Source: Thermoproteota archaeon
GTDB lineage: Archaea > Korarchaeota > Korarchaeia > Korarchaeales > Korarchaeaceae
Reading direction: 5' to 3'
Assembly (NCBI GenBank): GCA_026986575.1
Contig: JALSOH010000004.1
Span: 372,001 to 436,000, forward strand
DNA length: 64,000 nucleotides
The position numbers were made by a program, and so were the translations under genes. The notes under the pieces are model-generated. The model did not search any database, was not told the origin of the DNA, and saw only the letters and a program-made list of their open reading frames with translations. This document shows, piece by piece, positions 15,057 through 24,203 of the stretch; the first letter of the stretch is position 1, and the number at the start of each line of letters is the position of its first letter.

Positions 15057-17573
15057 ATGAGGGTCCTTATGGATGCGCTGGGTATGACGAATAGAAGGGG
15101 AATACTCCTCTCCGTCTTCTACTCAGGTGAGGATAAAGCTGCTGTGATGAAGTTCTACGATCCTGAGAGAGAGGAGGTCTTTCTGGTAAGAGATAATACT
15201 GGACATAAACCCTATCTGTTAACGGATGCACCAGCCGACTCATTAGAGGAAGTACTGTCCCCCAGCTTAGCTGCTAGGTTATTCAAGGTCTCCAAGGTGA
15301 GGAAGTACGATGTTCTGAGGGACAAGGAAGTTGAAGTGACGAAGGTAGAGGCCAAGGATCCGCTCGCCATAGGAGGATCCCCTAAGAACATTAGAGAGGA
15401 ATTGGCGAAGAAAGGGTTCAATGTGTGGGAAGCCAAGATAAAGTACTACGACTGCTACGTGTATGACAGAGGGCTGATACCCGGCTGCTCTTACGAGGTG
15501 GACGACTCAGGAAACGTGATTAGACCACACAAGGACAGCAAGATTCCCCAAGAGTTCAGGCATTTAGACGAGAGGACCAAGGAGATACTCTCTTCCATGA
15601 TACCCCTATTCGATGAACCTTCCCCGCACCTAAAGAGTGTTGCCGTCGATATAGAGGTACTCGCCACTCTAGACAGGATGCCCGATCCATCGAAGCCGGA
15701 TAAACCTGTAGCGGCAGTAGCATTAGTTGATAATGAGGGTAGGAAGGAGGTTCATGTGCTGCTGCGGGGCGGGGAGGTGCCAGATATCCTACCCAATGGA
15801 GCTCAATTGATCAAGTATGAGAACGAGGGTAGGTTGATCCGCTCCGTCCTAGACAGGATCTCACAATACCCTCTGGTCTTCACGTACAACGGCGATAACT
15901 TCGACATGCCCTACCTAGCTAGGAGGGCTAGGGAATTGGGAGTGAGGGACTGGCCAGTAAGGTTGGAGAGGGACAGAGCTCTTCTAGACACGGGAATGCA
16001 TGTGGATCTCTATAAGCTCTTTAGCAACAAGTCAATTCAGGTTTACGTGTTCAACAACAAGTACTTGGGTTACACGTTAGATGAGGTGGCTGAGGCCTTA
16101 CTTGGTGAGAGGAAGATTGAACTGGGCACTAGAGACTTTTACTCAGTTAGCGTCAGAGAATTAGCTGAATATTGCCTGCAAGATGCGGAATTGACCTTCA
16201 AGTTGGGGAATATAGGGGAGGGCGAGCTGATCAGGTTACTCTTCCTCCTCTCTAGGATAAGCAAGATGTCCTTGGAGGAGGTATCTAGGCAAGGAGTCTC
16301 CTCATGGATCAGGAACATGATATTCTTCGAATACAGGAGGAGGAACTGGCTCATACCGGAGCAGGATGAGATAAAGGCGGTCAGAGGGGAGAGGACCTAC
16401 TCACAGGCGATAATAAAGGGGAAAAAGTACATGGGAGCTATAGTGCTCGAGCCAGTTCCGGGCGTCCATTTCAATGTGGCAGTGATGGACTTCGCGAGCC
16501 TATATCCCTCCATAATTGGCAGGTGGAAGGTGAGCTTCGAGACGATAAATTGCCCACACGAGGACTGCAGGGAGAACAGACCGGTGGAGGAACTGCCCCA
16601 CTGGATATGTAGGAAGGGGCTTGGGATAGTCCCTTACCTCATACAGGCGCTGAGGGACATGAGGGTGAAGAGGTACAAGAAGAGGGCTAAAGAGGAGAAG
16701 AACGAGCACATGAGAAAATGGTTCGACACGGTTCAGAGGAGCTTGAAGGTCTTCCTTAACGCTAGCTACGGGGTGTTCGGGTATGAGAACTTCCCTCTGT
16801 ACTCTCCACCCGCCGCTGAGACCATTACTGCATTGGCCAGGAAGGCCATGCTCCTATCGATAGAGAAGGCTAGAAAAATGGGTTTGGAGGTCATTTACGG
16901 AGACACCGATTCTCTATTCATTAAGGGGGCAACTCAAGAGGAAATAGAACGGTTGGAGGAGGCAGTAGAATCCAAGTTGGGTATAGATCTGGAGCTGGAC
17001 AAGTGGTATCGGTATGTAGTCCTCTCTCGTCTGAAGAAGAACTACCTAGGAGTGACTGTGGACGGAGTAATTGATGTGAAGGGGCTCCTCGGGAAGAAGA
17101 GGAACATTCCTCTGTTCGTCAAGAAGGCGTTTGATGAAGTTCTGGAGATACTCAAAAAGGTGGAAACTCCCGATCAGTTCGAAGAGGCCAAGGAGAAGGT
17201 AGCTGAGACGATAAGGTCCTATGTGAAAAGGCTGGAGGCTGGAGAGTTCGATCTGGAGGAGCTGGCCTTCAAGACCATGCTGACTAGGAACTTGAACAGC
17301 TACAAGAAGACCACCCCTCAGCACGTCAAGGTGGCGAGGATGCTGGAGAGCATGGGAAGGAGGGTGGTGGCCGGTCAGGTGATCAGGTACGTGAAGGTGA
17401 GGGGTAGAGAAGGTGTAATGCCCCTAGAACTCGCCAGAAAGGCCCAGATAGATAAGGAAAAGTACTTGGAGATAATGAGGACCACATTCGAGCAGATACT
17501 CGATTCCCTAGACATGGATTTCGATGATATAGTGAAGGATAGGAAATCAACGAGCCTTGAGGAATTCTTCTAG
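15057..17573 (+). CDS. polB: Family-B DNA polymerase
   Basis: This replicative or repair DNA polymerase has 3'-5' proofreading. All catalytic motifs are present. Exo I is VDIEVLATL (DxE), Exo II is YNGDNFDMPYL and Exo III is YCLQDAELT. Polymerase motif A is MDFASLYPSII, motif B is KVFLNASYGVFGYENFPLY, and motif C is YGDTDSLF, followed by the KKNYLGV element. The length of about 838 residues is that of a full archaeal PolB without an intein. The true start may be ATG 15069 or 15084, because the TATA box lies at 15046-15056. The last 27 bases overlap convergent gatE. Confidence 0.96.
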   Translation: MRVLMDALGMTNRRGILLSVFYSGEDKAAVMKFYDPEREEVFLVRDNTGHKPYLLTDAPADSLEEVLSPSLAARLFKVSKVRKYDVLRDKEVEVTKVEAKDPLAIGGSPKNIREELAKKGFNVWEAKIKYYDCYVYDRGLIPGCSYEVDDSGNVIRPHKDSKIPQEFRHLDERTKEILSSMIPLFDEPSPHLKSVAVDIEVLATLDRMPDPSKPDKPVAAVALVDNEGRKEVHVLLRGGEVPDILPNGAQLIKYENEGRLIRSVLDRISQYPLVFTYNGDNFDMPYLARRARELGVRDWPVRLERDRALLDTGMHVDLYKLFSNKSIQVYVFNNKYLGYTLDEVAEALLGERKIELGTRDFYSVSVRELAEYCLQDAELTFKLGNIGEGELIRLLFLLSRISKMSLEEVSRQGVSSWIRNMIFFEYRRRNWLIPEQDEIKAVRGERTYSQAIIKGKKYMGAIVLEPVPGVHFNVAVMDFASLYPSIIGRWKVSFETINCPHEDCRENRPVEELPHWICRKGLGIVPYLIQALRDMRVKRYKKRAKEEKNEHMRKWFDTVQRSLKVFLNASYGVFGYENFPLYSPPAAETITALARKAMLLSIEKARKMGLEVIYGDTDSLFIKGATQEEIERLEEAVESKLGIDLELDKWYRYVVLSRLKKNYLGVTVDGVIDVKGLLGKKRNIPLFVKKAFDEVLEILKKVETPDQFEEAKEKVAETIRSYVKRLEAGEFDLEELAFKTMLTRNLNSYKKTTPQHVKVARMLESMGRRVVAGQVIRYVKVRGREGVMPLELARKAQIDKEKYLEIMRTTFEQILDSLDMDFDDIVKDRKSTSLEEFF

Positions 17574-19442
17574 CTTCTCTTTCACTCTCTTGCTGACTAT
17601 AGATCCGTCTATCTTCCCCCTGACCTCCCTCATCACCTCGCCCATGATCATGCCGTAAGCCCTCTCTCCCTTCTCCATCACCTTGGATGAGAGCTTCTCG
17701 AGGACCTGTTCTATCACCTTGTCCAGCTCATCGACCGACATGCGATGAGTCCTCACGTATTCCTCAACGCTGGAGTACTCTCCTCTAGATAGAGACCTCA
17801 GCACCTCTGGCACGGCCTCCTTCGCCAGTGATCCCTCCCCAAGCAACTTAGCTATCTCCTCAAAGTGCTTTTCTCTTAGATTTTCCACGGGTTCGCCTTC
17901 TCTTTTCAAGGATCTAACCATTGAGACAAGCATTGAAGCTAGAAATCTGGTAGGCACCCCGTACCTGCTTAACTTCTCGAAGAGCTCCACCTTCCCATCA
18001 TCGAATATCTCCCAAGCCAGCTCTTCAGTCAGGTCATATTTCTCCGTTAGCTCTCTGACCTGATCCTCTGGCATGGAGGGGAGTTCCCTTATCTTTTCCA
18101 GTATGGGCCTCACGTTCACAGGCATGACATCGGTTTCAGGGTACATCCTGGCGGAGCCAGGCATGGGTCTCATGAAGGCTGTGTTTCCGTCGGGAAGGGC
18201 CCTCCTAGTTTCACTAGGCACTCCTCTGAGGGCTTGCTTCAGCCTCTCCCTCACGGAGTCTAGAGCCAGTTTGGCGGCATCCTTCCTACCCAGAACGAGC
18301 ACAAAGGAATCACCTTCATCACATCCGAGCAGTTCCCTGACCCTATTCACCTCATCCTCTCCTATTCCATAGCCAGGTAGCTCGTCTCCGTGAAGGATGC
18401 CCTTAACTCCGCCGAAGACCTTGGCATAATCCGCTAGCTCTGTCCCGAATCTCCTTCCTGGCTGTAGCTCCTTGCCTAGTATACCACTGAAACCCTTAAC
18501 TTTGATGCCGTAGACCCTCTCGCCCTTGGACATGGCCTTCTTTATTAACTTCGACTCGGAGGATGAGAAAACGGAGGTCACATCGATGATGGGGACGTCT
18601 AGATCCTCCTCCCTCACCCCCCTACTTCTCAGCTCATCTCTTATACTGAGGAGGTTAAGCTGCCTCATAACCTCTCTTCTAATTATCTCCGGGATGAGAT
18701 CTAAGTCCTGAACGCCCTTTATCTCCTGTCTGGCGCCGCCCTCTATGGAAACGTTTATGTCCTGCCTGATGGTGCCCAACCCCCTCTGAACCCTGCCTGT
18801 CGCTCTAAGTATCCTCCCGAGCTTCAACGCCGCTTCTCTGGCCTGTTCGGGGTTCTTAATATCGGGCTCGGTCGCTAACTCTACCAAGGGAATGCCCAGT
18901 CTGTCGAGCCTGTACTTGGCTCTTTCGGGTTTACTTTCAACGATGTAGGCTGACTCCTCCTCCAGACAGAGGGTCGCCATCCTGACCCTGCCCCACTTAG
19001 TCTCTATTCCGCTGCCCTCCCCACCCAGTGCTACTAGGGCGGTTCTCTGGAATCCGGTGGTATTGCTCCCATCGACGACTATCTTCCTCATGATGTGGAC
19101 CTCGTCCACGGGCTCCATTCCTAACATCAGCGCTATGGTCAGGGAGATCTCCAAGGCCTCCTCGTTCATTGGGTGGGGAGGCGCCTCGTCAGCCTCCACC
19201 TCGCAGGTGGTGTCGTAGTAGATCCCGTAGAGGAAATCCCTCTTCCTCAACGACTCGAACCTAGCAGCTGGATCTACAGCACCTAACTCGCTGTAGGAGA
19301 CACTCAGTCTCCTCCTGATCCACTCATGGGGATCATCTTCTCTCATTATTGAGGGACAGCTACAAAACAACTTGTGCGTATCGAGCCTCTGATGGATCTC
19401 AAGCCCGACCTTGAGACCTATCCTTTCGTAATCGATGTCCAC
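17547..19442 (-). CDS. gatE: Glutamyl-tRNA(Gln) amidotransferase subunit E
   Basis: GatE binds Glu-tRNA(Gln), activates the glutamate with ATP and accepts ammonia from GatD, giving Gln-tRNA(Gln). The archaeal GatB/E family N-terminus (VGLEIHQRLDTHKLFCSCPS) is clear. So are the family zinc/ATP region, the inserted AspRS-like GAD domain of GatE, and the helical YqeY-like tail (EKGERAYGMIMGEVMRE...). The length of 631 residues is typical. It lies 4 bases downstream of gatD and forms an operon with it. Confidence 0.97.
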   Translation of the reverse strand: MDIDYERIGLKVGLEIHQRLDTHKLFCSCPSIMREDDPHEWIRRRLSVSYSELGAVDPAARFESLRKRDFLYGIYYDTTCEVEADEAPPHPMNEEALEISLTIALMLGMEPVDEVHIMRKIVVDGSNTTGFQRTALVALGGEGSGIETKWGRVRMATLCLEEESAYIVESKPERAKYRLDRLGIPLVELATEPDIKNPEQAREAALKLGRILRATGRVQRGLGTIRQDINVSIEGGARQEIKGVQDLDLIPEIIRREVMRQLNLLSIRDELRSRGVREEDLDVPIIDVTSVFSSSESKLIKKAMSKGERVYGIKVKGFSGILGKELQPGRRFGTELADYAKVFGGVKGILHGDELPGYGIGEDEVNRVRELLGCDEGDSFVLVLGRKDAAKLALDSVRERLKQALRGVPSETRRALPDGNTAFMRPMPGSARMYPETDVMPVNVRPILEKIRELPSMPEDQVRELTEKYDLTEELAWEIFDDGKVELFEKLSRYGVPTRFLASMLVSMVRSLKREGEPVENLREKHFEEIAKLLGEGSLAKEAVPEVLRSLSRGEYSSVEEYVRTHRMSVDELDKVIEQVLEKLSSKVMEKGERAYGMIMGEVMREVRGKIDGSIVSKRVKEKLEEFLKAR

Positions 19443-19446
19443 GTAA

Positions 19447-20775
19447 TCACCTCCAACATGGTGGAAATACGTTCAATCCTAGGTGAGCGCCCAGCTCTCC
19501 GGCGATGTTCGTCTGCATGATCCTCCTGATCTCCTCCATGTCGCTGGTATGACCTAAAGCGTACATCAGCTTTATCAAAGCTACTTCAGGGAGCATATCT
19601 CCTCCAGGAATCACACCAGCCACTAGGAGACGCCTTCCCGTCTCATAAACCTGGAGATCCACCCTCCCGAATAGGCATTGGGATGTTACGACTACGGGAA
19701 CTCCGCTGCTAACTATCTCCCCCACGGTAGGGATGAGCCAGCGAGGGACATGGCCCAATCCCGTCCCGGCTATTACTACGCCCTTGAACCTCTCACCAGC
19801 ATATCTCAGCATGTCCTCCGGCATACCGGGCCACACGTGGAGGAGAGCCACGTTGGGCTCAAGTCGATCGTCTAGCTCTACCTGACTTCTTCCCTCTCTT
19901 CTGGGGTTGAACTTGTTGGATAACAACTCTATCTTCTCTCTCGTCACTTTAGCAATTGGAGGTTCGTTTACTGGCTGGAAAGCATCTCTCCTAGATGTAT
20001 GAAGCTTCCTCGCCTTCACCCCCCTTATCACGAAGGCATAATCATCGTGTGGGCTCCCGTGCATCACAATGACGGACTCGGCAATGGGCCCTTGCGCCGC
20101 CATCCTTGCAGCAGCTATCAAGTTGAGGATAGCATCAGTAGATGGACGATCTATTGACCTTTGAGAACCGACCAGAATGACCGGCTTATCTAGGTTACGC
20201 AGCATGAATGCCAGGGCAGCCGCCGTGAAATGCATGGTGTCGGTGCCATGGGCTATTATGGCACCCTCTGCTCCCTTCCTTAACTCATCGTAAACTGCCT
20301 TGGCGATCTTCCTCCAATGATCTGGAGTTAAATTCTCGCTGAACTCAGCAAACAGAGGCACGTAATCTATGTTGACGATCTCAGCCAGCTCGGGTACTAT
20401 GTCAAGTAGCTCCTCTGGCTTCTCGTGAGATATAACCGCCCCCGTAGAGTAGTCGACCCTAGAAGTGATGGTTCCCCCGGTCACTATGAGGGGAACATAG
20501 GGTAGATCCTCCCTGAACCTGAGCGAGGGGATCTCTCTCCTCTGAATGGGCTTTCCCTTCTCCAGAACCTCTATCTCGACGCCATCTAGGTATATCCCAA
20601 CGTTATATCCACTGTCTAGCTTCAGGATCACATGCTCATCGTCGAAAATCTCTGGTCGCGGTATTACGATTCCCTCATATACTAGACTCCCTTTCCTTAT
20701 TCTGATCCTATCGTAGTCTTCCACACCTAGAGAAGAGAGGATACGCTTGGCCTTTCCCTTATAGTGGAGAGTCAT
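19447..20775 (-). CDS. gatD: Glutamyl-tRNA(Gln) amidotransferase subunit D
   Basis: This is the L-asparaginase-like glutaminase subunit of archaeal GatDE. Catalytic threonines lie in TGGTITSR and HGTDTMHF, with the family's Lys in LVGSQRSIDRPSTDA-type context, after an N-terminal SH3-like AMP domain of about 80 residues. The frame is open from TTG 20787. A TATA-like CTTTTTTACTG at about 20800-20810 would place initiation at about 20780, so leaderless ATG 20775 is preferred. Confidence 0.96.
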   Translation of the reverse strand: MTLHYKGKAKRILSSLGVEDYDRIRIRKGSLVYEGIVIPRPEIFDDEHVILKLDSGYNVGIYLDGVEIEVLEKGKPIQRREIPSLRFREDLPYVPLIVTGGTITSRVDYSTGAVISHEKPEELLDIVPELAEIVNIDYVPLFAEFSENLTPDHWRKIAKAVYDELRKGAEGAIIAHGTDTMHFTAAALAFMLRNLDKPVILVGSQRSIDRPSTDAILNLIAAARMAAQGPIAESVIVMHGSPHDDYAFVIRGVKARKLHTSRRDAFQPVNEPPIAKVTREKIELLSNKFNPRREGRSQVELDDRLEPNVALLHVWPGMPEDMLRYAGERFKGVVIAGTGLGHVPRWLIPTVGEIVSSGVPVVVTSQCLFGRVDLQVYETGRRLLVAGVIPGGDMLPEVALIKLMYALGHTSDMEEIRRIMQTNIAGELGAHLGLNVFPPCWR

Positions 20776-20820
20776 CGGTCCAGTCAACCGGTTCTACAGT
20801 AAAAAAGATTGGATGGAGGG

Positions 20821-21231
20821 TCAACCTAGAACAGGCCTGAACTTGTAGGAGTAGGCTATGAGGCCAGATTCACCGCTCACGCGCGTCTTCCTTATTACCA
20901 TCTCTACCTCCATTCCTTCCTTGACCTCTTCTGGATGCACATCCGTTAGCTGTGAGAAGACACGAGTACCATCCTCCAGCTCTATTAGGGCTACGACGTA
21001 AGGAGTGTAATACTCGTATCCTCTGGGGGCGTTCCAGATTACGGAGTAGTTGATGACCCTACCTCTTCTGGGCAGCGCCACTCTCTCAATGTTCCTAGAT
21101 CCGCACACAGGACATACTCCCTCCTCCGGCAGCGTTTTATGGCCGCAATCCTTGCACCTACCTCCCTCCAACCTGTATCTAGCCGGGAGTTCCCTCCAAT
21201 GGGCTGGGACACTTTGCCAATATGCCCACAT
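20821..21231 (-). CDS. DUF35 OB-fold zinc-ribbon acyl-CoA scaffold protein
   Basis: DUF35 proteins bridge the acetoacetyl-CoA thiolase and HMG-CoA synthase in the archaeal mevalonate pathway and let the intermediate pass between them. This 136-residue protein has the N-terminal helix (HWRELPARYRLEG), a rubredoxin-like zinc ribbon with C26, C29, C40 and C43, and an OB fold (RRGRVINYSVIWNAP... VVALIELEDGTRVFSQL). It lies 3 bases after the thiolase-like gene in the same order as in other archaea, which supports a three-protein complex. Confidence 0.92.
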   Translation of the reverse strand: MWAYWQSVPAHWRELPARYRLEGGRCKDCGHKTLPEEGVCPVCGSRNIERVALPRRGRVINYSVIWNAPRGYEYYTPYVVALIELEDGTRVFSQLTDVHPEEVKEGMEVEMVIRKTRVSGESGLIAYSYKFRPVLG

Positions 21232-21234
21232 AGA

Positions 21235-22368
21235 TCACACCCCCCTCACTAGGTGGACGACCGAATTGGCCCCTAGACCGCCTACACTGAGCAAGAGCCC
21301 GCCCTTGGCACCGGGAACCTGCCAACCCTCGGCCCTTCCAGTTATTTGTAGGAAAGCTTCTGCCATCTGGTAGACGCCGGTCGCACCCACGGGATTCCCT
21401 CGTGCCTTCAATCCTCCCTCCGGATTGATGGGTGTGGAACCATCTCTCCGGGCATCTCCATTACTGAAGAGTAACGATGCTTTCCCTCTCTCCGCCAGGC
21501 CGAGCTCTTCGACTTCAACGTATCCCATCACACTGGAGTAATCGTGGATCGCGTAGAAGTCTGGCTTGAAGTCTGGAGATGTCTCGAGAGCCCTCTTAAA
21601 AGCTGCGCGCACTGAGGGTAACTGAGTCAGATCATTCCTGCGGTAGATGGAGATGGTATCAGTTGCCTGACCGGATGAGACTATCTCGACGCTGCTCTCT
21701 TTACCTAGGTCCTTGGAAAGGACTACTGCCGCGGCTCCATCACTGATAGGAGCGAGATCTAGCATCGTAACTGGTTCCGCTATCACCGGAGATGATTCGT
21801 AACTTTGGGGCTTCAGCTTGAACCTGAGCTGGGCATGAGGGGTCGTCGACGCGTTCTCATGCATTAGCAGGGGTAAATGGGAGAACTCTTCCTTCGGAAC
21901 GTCATACTTCCTCATGTAGGCCCGCATCATCATGGCATGCATCGATTCCAGTGTCCCTCCTGGAAAGGCCTCGTACTCCGAGTCTATGAAGGTAGAGAGA
22001 GCCGATGTGGAGTCCTCTAGCGATGTGTAGTCGGTCATCTTCTCCACGCCCACTACCAGTACCTTCTCCGCGGTTCCGCTCGCCACCAACGACTTGGCGA
22101 GTAGTATAGCCGCTCCTCCCGAGGCCCCAGCCGCCTCCACCTTGACTGCGGGCGTGCCTACCATTCCCAGATGGGTAGCAACGTAGGATGCTAGGTTCTC
22201 TTGAGCGTTTACCACCCCAGACAGCGCATTGGCGACGACTAGGAAATCCACATCCTCGACCGATGCATCCTCCAAAGCGGAAAGAGCAGCTTCCACAGCT
22301 AGATGCCTCAAGGACCTATCCCAATGGTTGCCCACCTTAGTCAAACCCACACCTATCACGTAGACCAT
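21235..22368 (-). CDS. Thiolase-like protein (acetoacetyl-CoA thiolase position) lacking the usual nucleophilic Cys
   Basis: By context this is the acetyl-CoA C-acetyltransferase of the mevalonate pathway (SCP-x/archaeal thiolase family). The fold is complete: N-terminal VIGVGLTKVGNHWDRSLRHLA, the middle VLVVGVEKMTD, and the C-terminal INPEGGLKARGNPVGATG catalytic region. However, the family's ACASGG nucleophile loop reads AAGASGG here (Gly81). The start is taken at ATG 22368 because GGAGGGGTGAT precedes it; the longer frame from 22401 would overlap hmgS. It is the middle gene of the HMGS-thiolase-DUF35 operon. Confidence 0.88.
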   Translation of the reverse strand: MVYVIGVGLTKVGNHWDRSLRHLAVEAALSALEDASVEDVDFLVVANALSGVVNAQENLASYVATHLGMVGTPAVKVEAAGASGGAAILLAKSLVASGTAEKVLVVGVEKMTDYTSLEDSTSALSTFIDSEYEAFPGGTLESMHAMMMRAYMRKYDVPKEEFSHLPLLMHENASTTPHAQLRFKLKPQSYESSPVIAEPVTMLDLAPISDGAAAVVLSKDLGKESSVEIVSSGQATDTISIYRRNDLTQLPSVRAAFKRALETSPDFKPDFYAIHDYSSVMGYVEVEELGLAERGKASLLFSNGDARRDGSTPINPEGGLKARGNPVGATGVYQMAEAFLQITGRAEGWQVPGAKGGLLLSVGGLGANSVVHLVRGV

Positions 22369-22390
22369 GGCATCACCCCTCCAAAACACC

Positions 22391-23476
22391 TCAGTAGGCA
22401 CTGAAGTCGTGGAGCATGCGGATCATCCTCCTGTACCTAGCGTAGGTCGTGTAATCAACGTACTCCTTTCTGGAGACGTAATCCATAGTTTTGGGAGCCA
22501 ACTCTTGGACCTCCCCTATTCCCTCCTTCACCTCAATGTGGAACGCGTCACTCCCAGCTCCCGAACCGAACGATACGACAAGTATCTTCTGTCCGGGCTT
22601 AGCCTGATCCAAGACGGCCGCTAACCCGACCAAAGCCGATCCGCTGTAGGTATTTCCTATGTAAGGAGTTATTAGACCTGGCTTTATCTTGTCCGGTGTG
22701 AATCCAAGCCTCGTCCCTACCCTTAGGGGAAACTTCCCGTTCGGCTGATGGAATATGGCGTAATCGTAATCCTCGGGTGTGGTGCCCATGAGGGCCATGA
22801 GCTCCTTAGCTGCAGTCATTATATGCTTAAAGTAAGCTGGTTCTCCCGTGAAAGCCCTCGTGTGAGCCGGATAGCGTTCATGCTGTCTCCTCCAGAAGTC
22901 AGGGGTATCCGTTACGTGTGAAAGCGAGGCCTCTATCACCGCCACCGACTTGTCCGCTGGACCTAGGATGTATGCGGCACCGCCAGCGGAGGCCGTGTAC
23001 TCCAGCGCATCACCTGGAGCGCCCTGAGCCGTGTCCGCCCCCACGGCCAGCCCGTAATCGATCATTCCAGAGCCTATCAGCCCTAAAATTGATTGAATGG
23101 CCTCAGTTCCGGCCTTACAGGCGAACTCGTAGTCAGCACCGGTGGTGAGCCTGCCCTCACCCCCAGCACCTAGGGCATCGATCAGCATGGTGGCTGTTGT
23201 CTTAACCGCGTAGGGCTTGGACTCCGTCCCGACGTAAACTGCCCTTAGCTTCGACGCATCTATGCGCGCCCGTTTCAACGCATTGATCGACGCCTCGTAG
23301 GCTATAGTGAAGGTGTCCTCGTCGATGCCTGGAACGCTCTTTTCCTCAACCATGATACCCGCGGCATACCTGTTCCAGTCGCGCCCCCATCCTCTCGCAA
23401 GCTCCTCCGACTTGATGCGCCATTTGGGAACGTAAACTCCCCAGCCAACTATTCCAACCTTTCTACTCGCTCTCAT
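22391..23476 (-). CDS. hmgS: Hydroxymethylglutaryl-CoA synthase
   Basis: This enzyme condenses acetoacetyl-CoA and acetyl-CoA to HMG-CoA, the first committed step to mevalonate and archaeal isoprenoid lipids. The expected residues are present: Glu in [12 protein letters not shown], the acyl-accepting Cys in [11 protein letters not shown], and His in [11 protein letters not shown]. The length of 361 is that of archaeal enzymes. Start ATG 23476 is preceded by GGTGATC, and TATA-like TTTTAATATT lies about 85 bases upstream. It is the first gene of the three-gene mevalonate operon. Confidence 0.96.
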   Translation of the reverse strand: MRASRKVGIVGWGVYVPKWRIKSEELARGWGRDWNRYAAGIMVEEKSVPGIDEDTFTIAYEASINALKRARIDASKLRAVYVGTESKPYAVKTTATMLIDALGAGGEGRLTTGADYEFACKAGTEAIQSILGLIGSGMIDYGLAVGADTAQGAPGDALEYTASAGGAAYILGPADKSVAVIEASLSHVTDTPDFWRRQHERYPAHTRAFTGEPAYFKHIMTAAKELMALMGTTPEDYDYAIFHQPNGKFPLRVGTRLGFTPDKIKPGLITPYIGNTYSGSALVGLAAVLDQAKPGQKILVVSFGSGAGSDAFHIEVKEGIGEVQELAPKTMDYVSRKEYVDYTTYARYRRMIRMLHDFSAY

Positions 23477-23597
23477 ATGATCACCTTATCAGCTAGATGG
23501 AACATAGCTGTCTAATCGAGGTCTATAGCTTTGATCAGGAGGCTCCCTCGTCGAAATATTAAAAGTTAGTATGTTACGAGCCGGAAATAAACAAGAA

Positions 23598-23674
23598 TTA
23601 TATAAACGGGGACATGCGAATTCCTACGTTAATCTTGGCGAGAGTCGACGATCCTTTCATTAACTAACGTAGGA
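23598..23674 (+). repeat. TATA-preceded 10-bp inverted repeat, possible small structured RNA or terminator
   Basis: TCCTACGTTA (23622-23631) is followed after 33 bases by its exact reverse complement (23665-23674). An inner TTAAT/ATTAA pair can extend or compete with the stem. On the plus strand ATTATATAAAC (23598-23607) precedes it. The element lies between the 3' end of the QueT-like gene and the hmgS promoter, in a 222-base gap with no other gene. I see no C/D or ACA box, so its role is unknown. Confidence 0.4.
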
Positions 23675-23698
23675 GTGAATGTAAAAAGAGGAGGTCTA

Positions 23699-24202
23699 TC
23701 AGGACACTTGACCGCGGTAGACCCTCTCTACCGCCTTCAACAGAGCGAATCCGATCACATCGATGGCTATTACAGATCCTATCAGTATGTAGACAAAGGT
23801 TATGAGGAAAGGCTGGTTGAACAGCTGATATAGATAGGCGGAGACTATCAGGGAGACCGTGACGGGCATCTGACCTAGGGCGAGTAGGGGTCTATCCCTC
23901 AACTTCCAAGCTATGGCCGTTGCGATGAGATTCGCCGCTGAACCTCCTAGGGCATCAACTACCCCGAATGGCCCGAGCATGTTCGCTATGAAGCAGCCTA
24001 AAGTCGTTCCCAGTATAGTTGGGGGACCCATCAGCACTGATAGCGCCAGCAAAGCATCGGCTACCCTCACCTGAACCGCGTAGAAGGATATCGGAGCCAG
24101 CACAAGGGTCAGCACAGCGTACGCAGCCGCTATCACCGCGAGCATGGCGACATCACTACTCAGGTTCCTCATTCTCATCCACCCCGAACGCGTGCTCACC
24201 AA
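23699..24202 (-). CDS. QueT-family membrane transporter (queuosine/archaeosine precursor)
   Basis: This integral membrane protein of about 167 residues has five or six hydrophobic helices. The sequence after the first helix (YAVQVRVADALLALSVLMGPPTILGTTLGCFIANMLGPFGVVDALGGSAANL) carries the G-x-x-x-A-N and P-x-G small-residue signature of the QueT/ECF-S-like family. Members are linked to uptake of preQ1 or related deazaguanines by their riboswitch context in bacteria. In archaea the likely use would be archaeosine synthesis, which is inference. The start is uncertain: TTG 24202, ATG 24178, or ATG 24172 after GGGGTGG. It is directly downstream of ogg. Confidence 0.78.
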   Translation of the reverse strand: MVSTRSGWMRMRNLSSDVAMLAVIAAAYAVLTLVLAPISFYAVQVRVADALLALSVLMGPPTILGTTLGCFIANMLGPFGVVDALGGSAANLIATAIAWKLRDRPLLALGQMPVTVSLIVSAYLYQLFNQPFLITFVYILIGSVIAIDVIGFALLKAVERVYRGQVS

Positions 24203-24203
24203 C

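Noticed and set aside
23477-23500. CTGA followed by GTGATCA upstream of hmgS as D'/C' boxes
   Set aside because: The GTGATC part is the ribosome-binding site of hmgS, and no upstream C box or closing stem is present.
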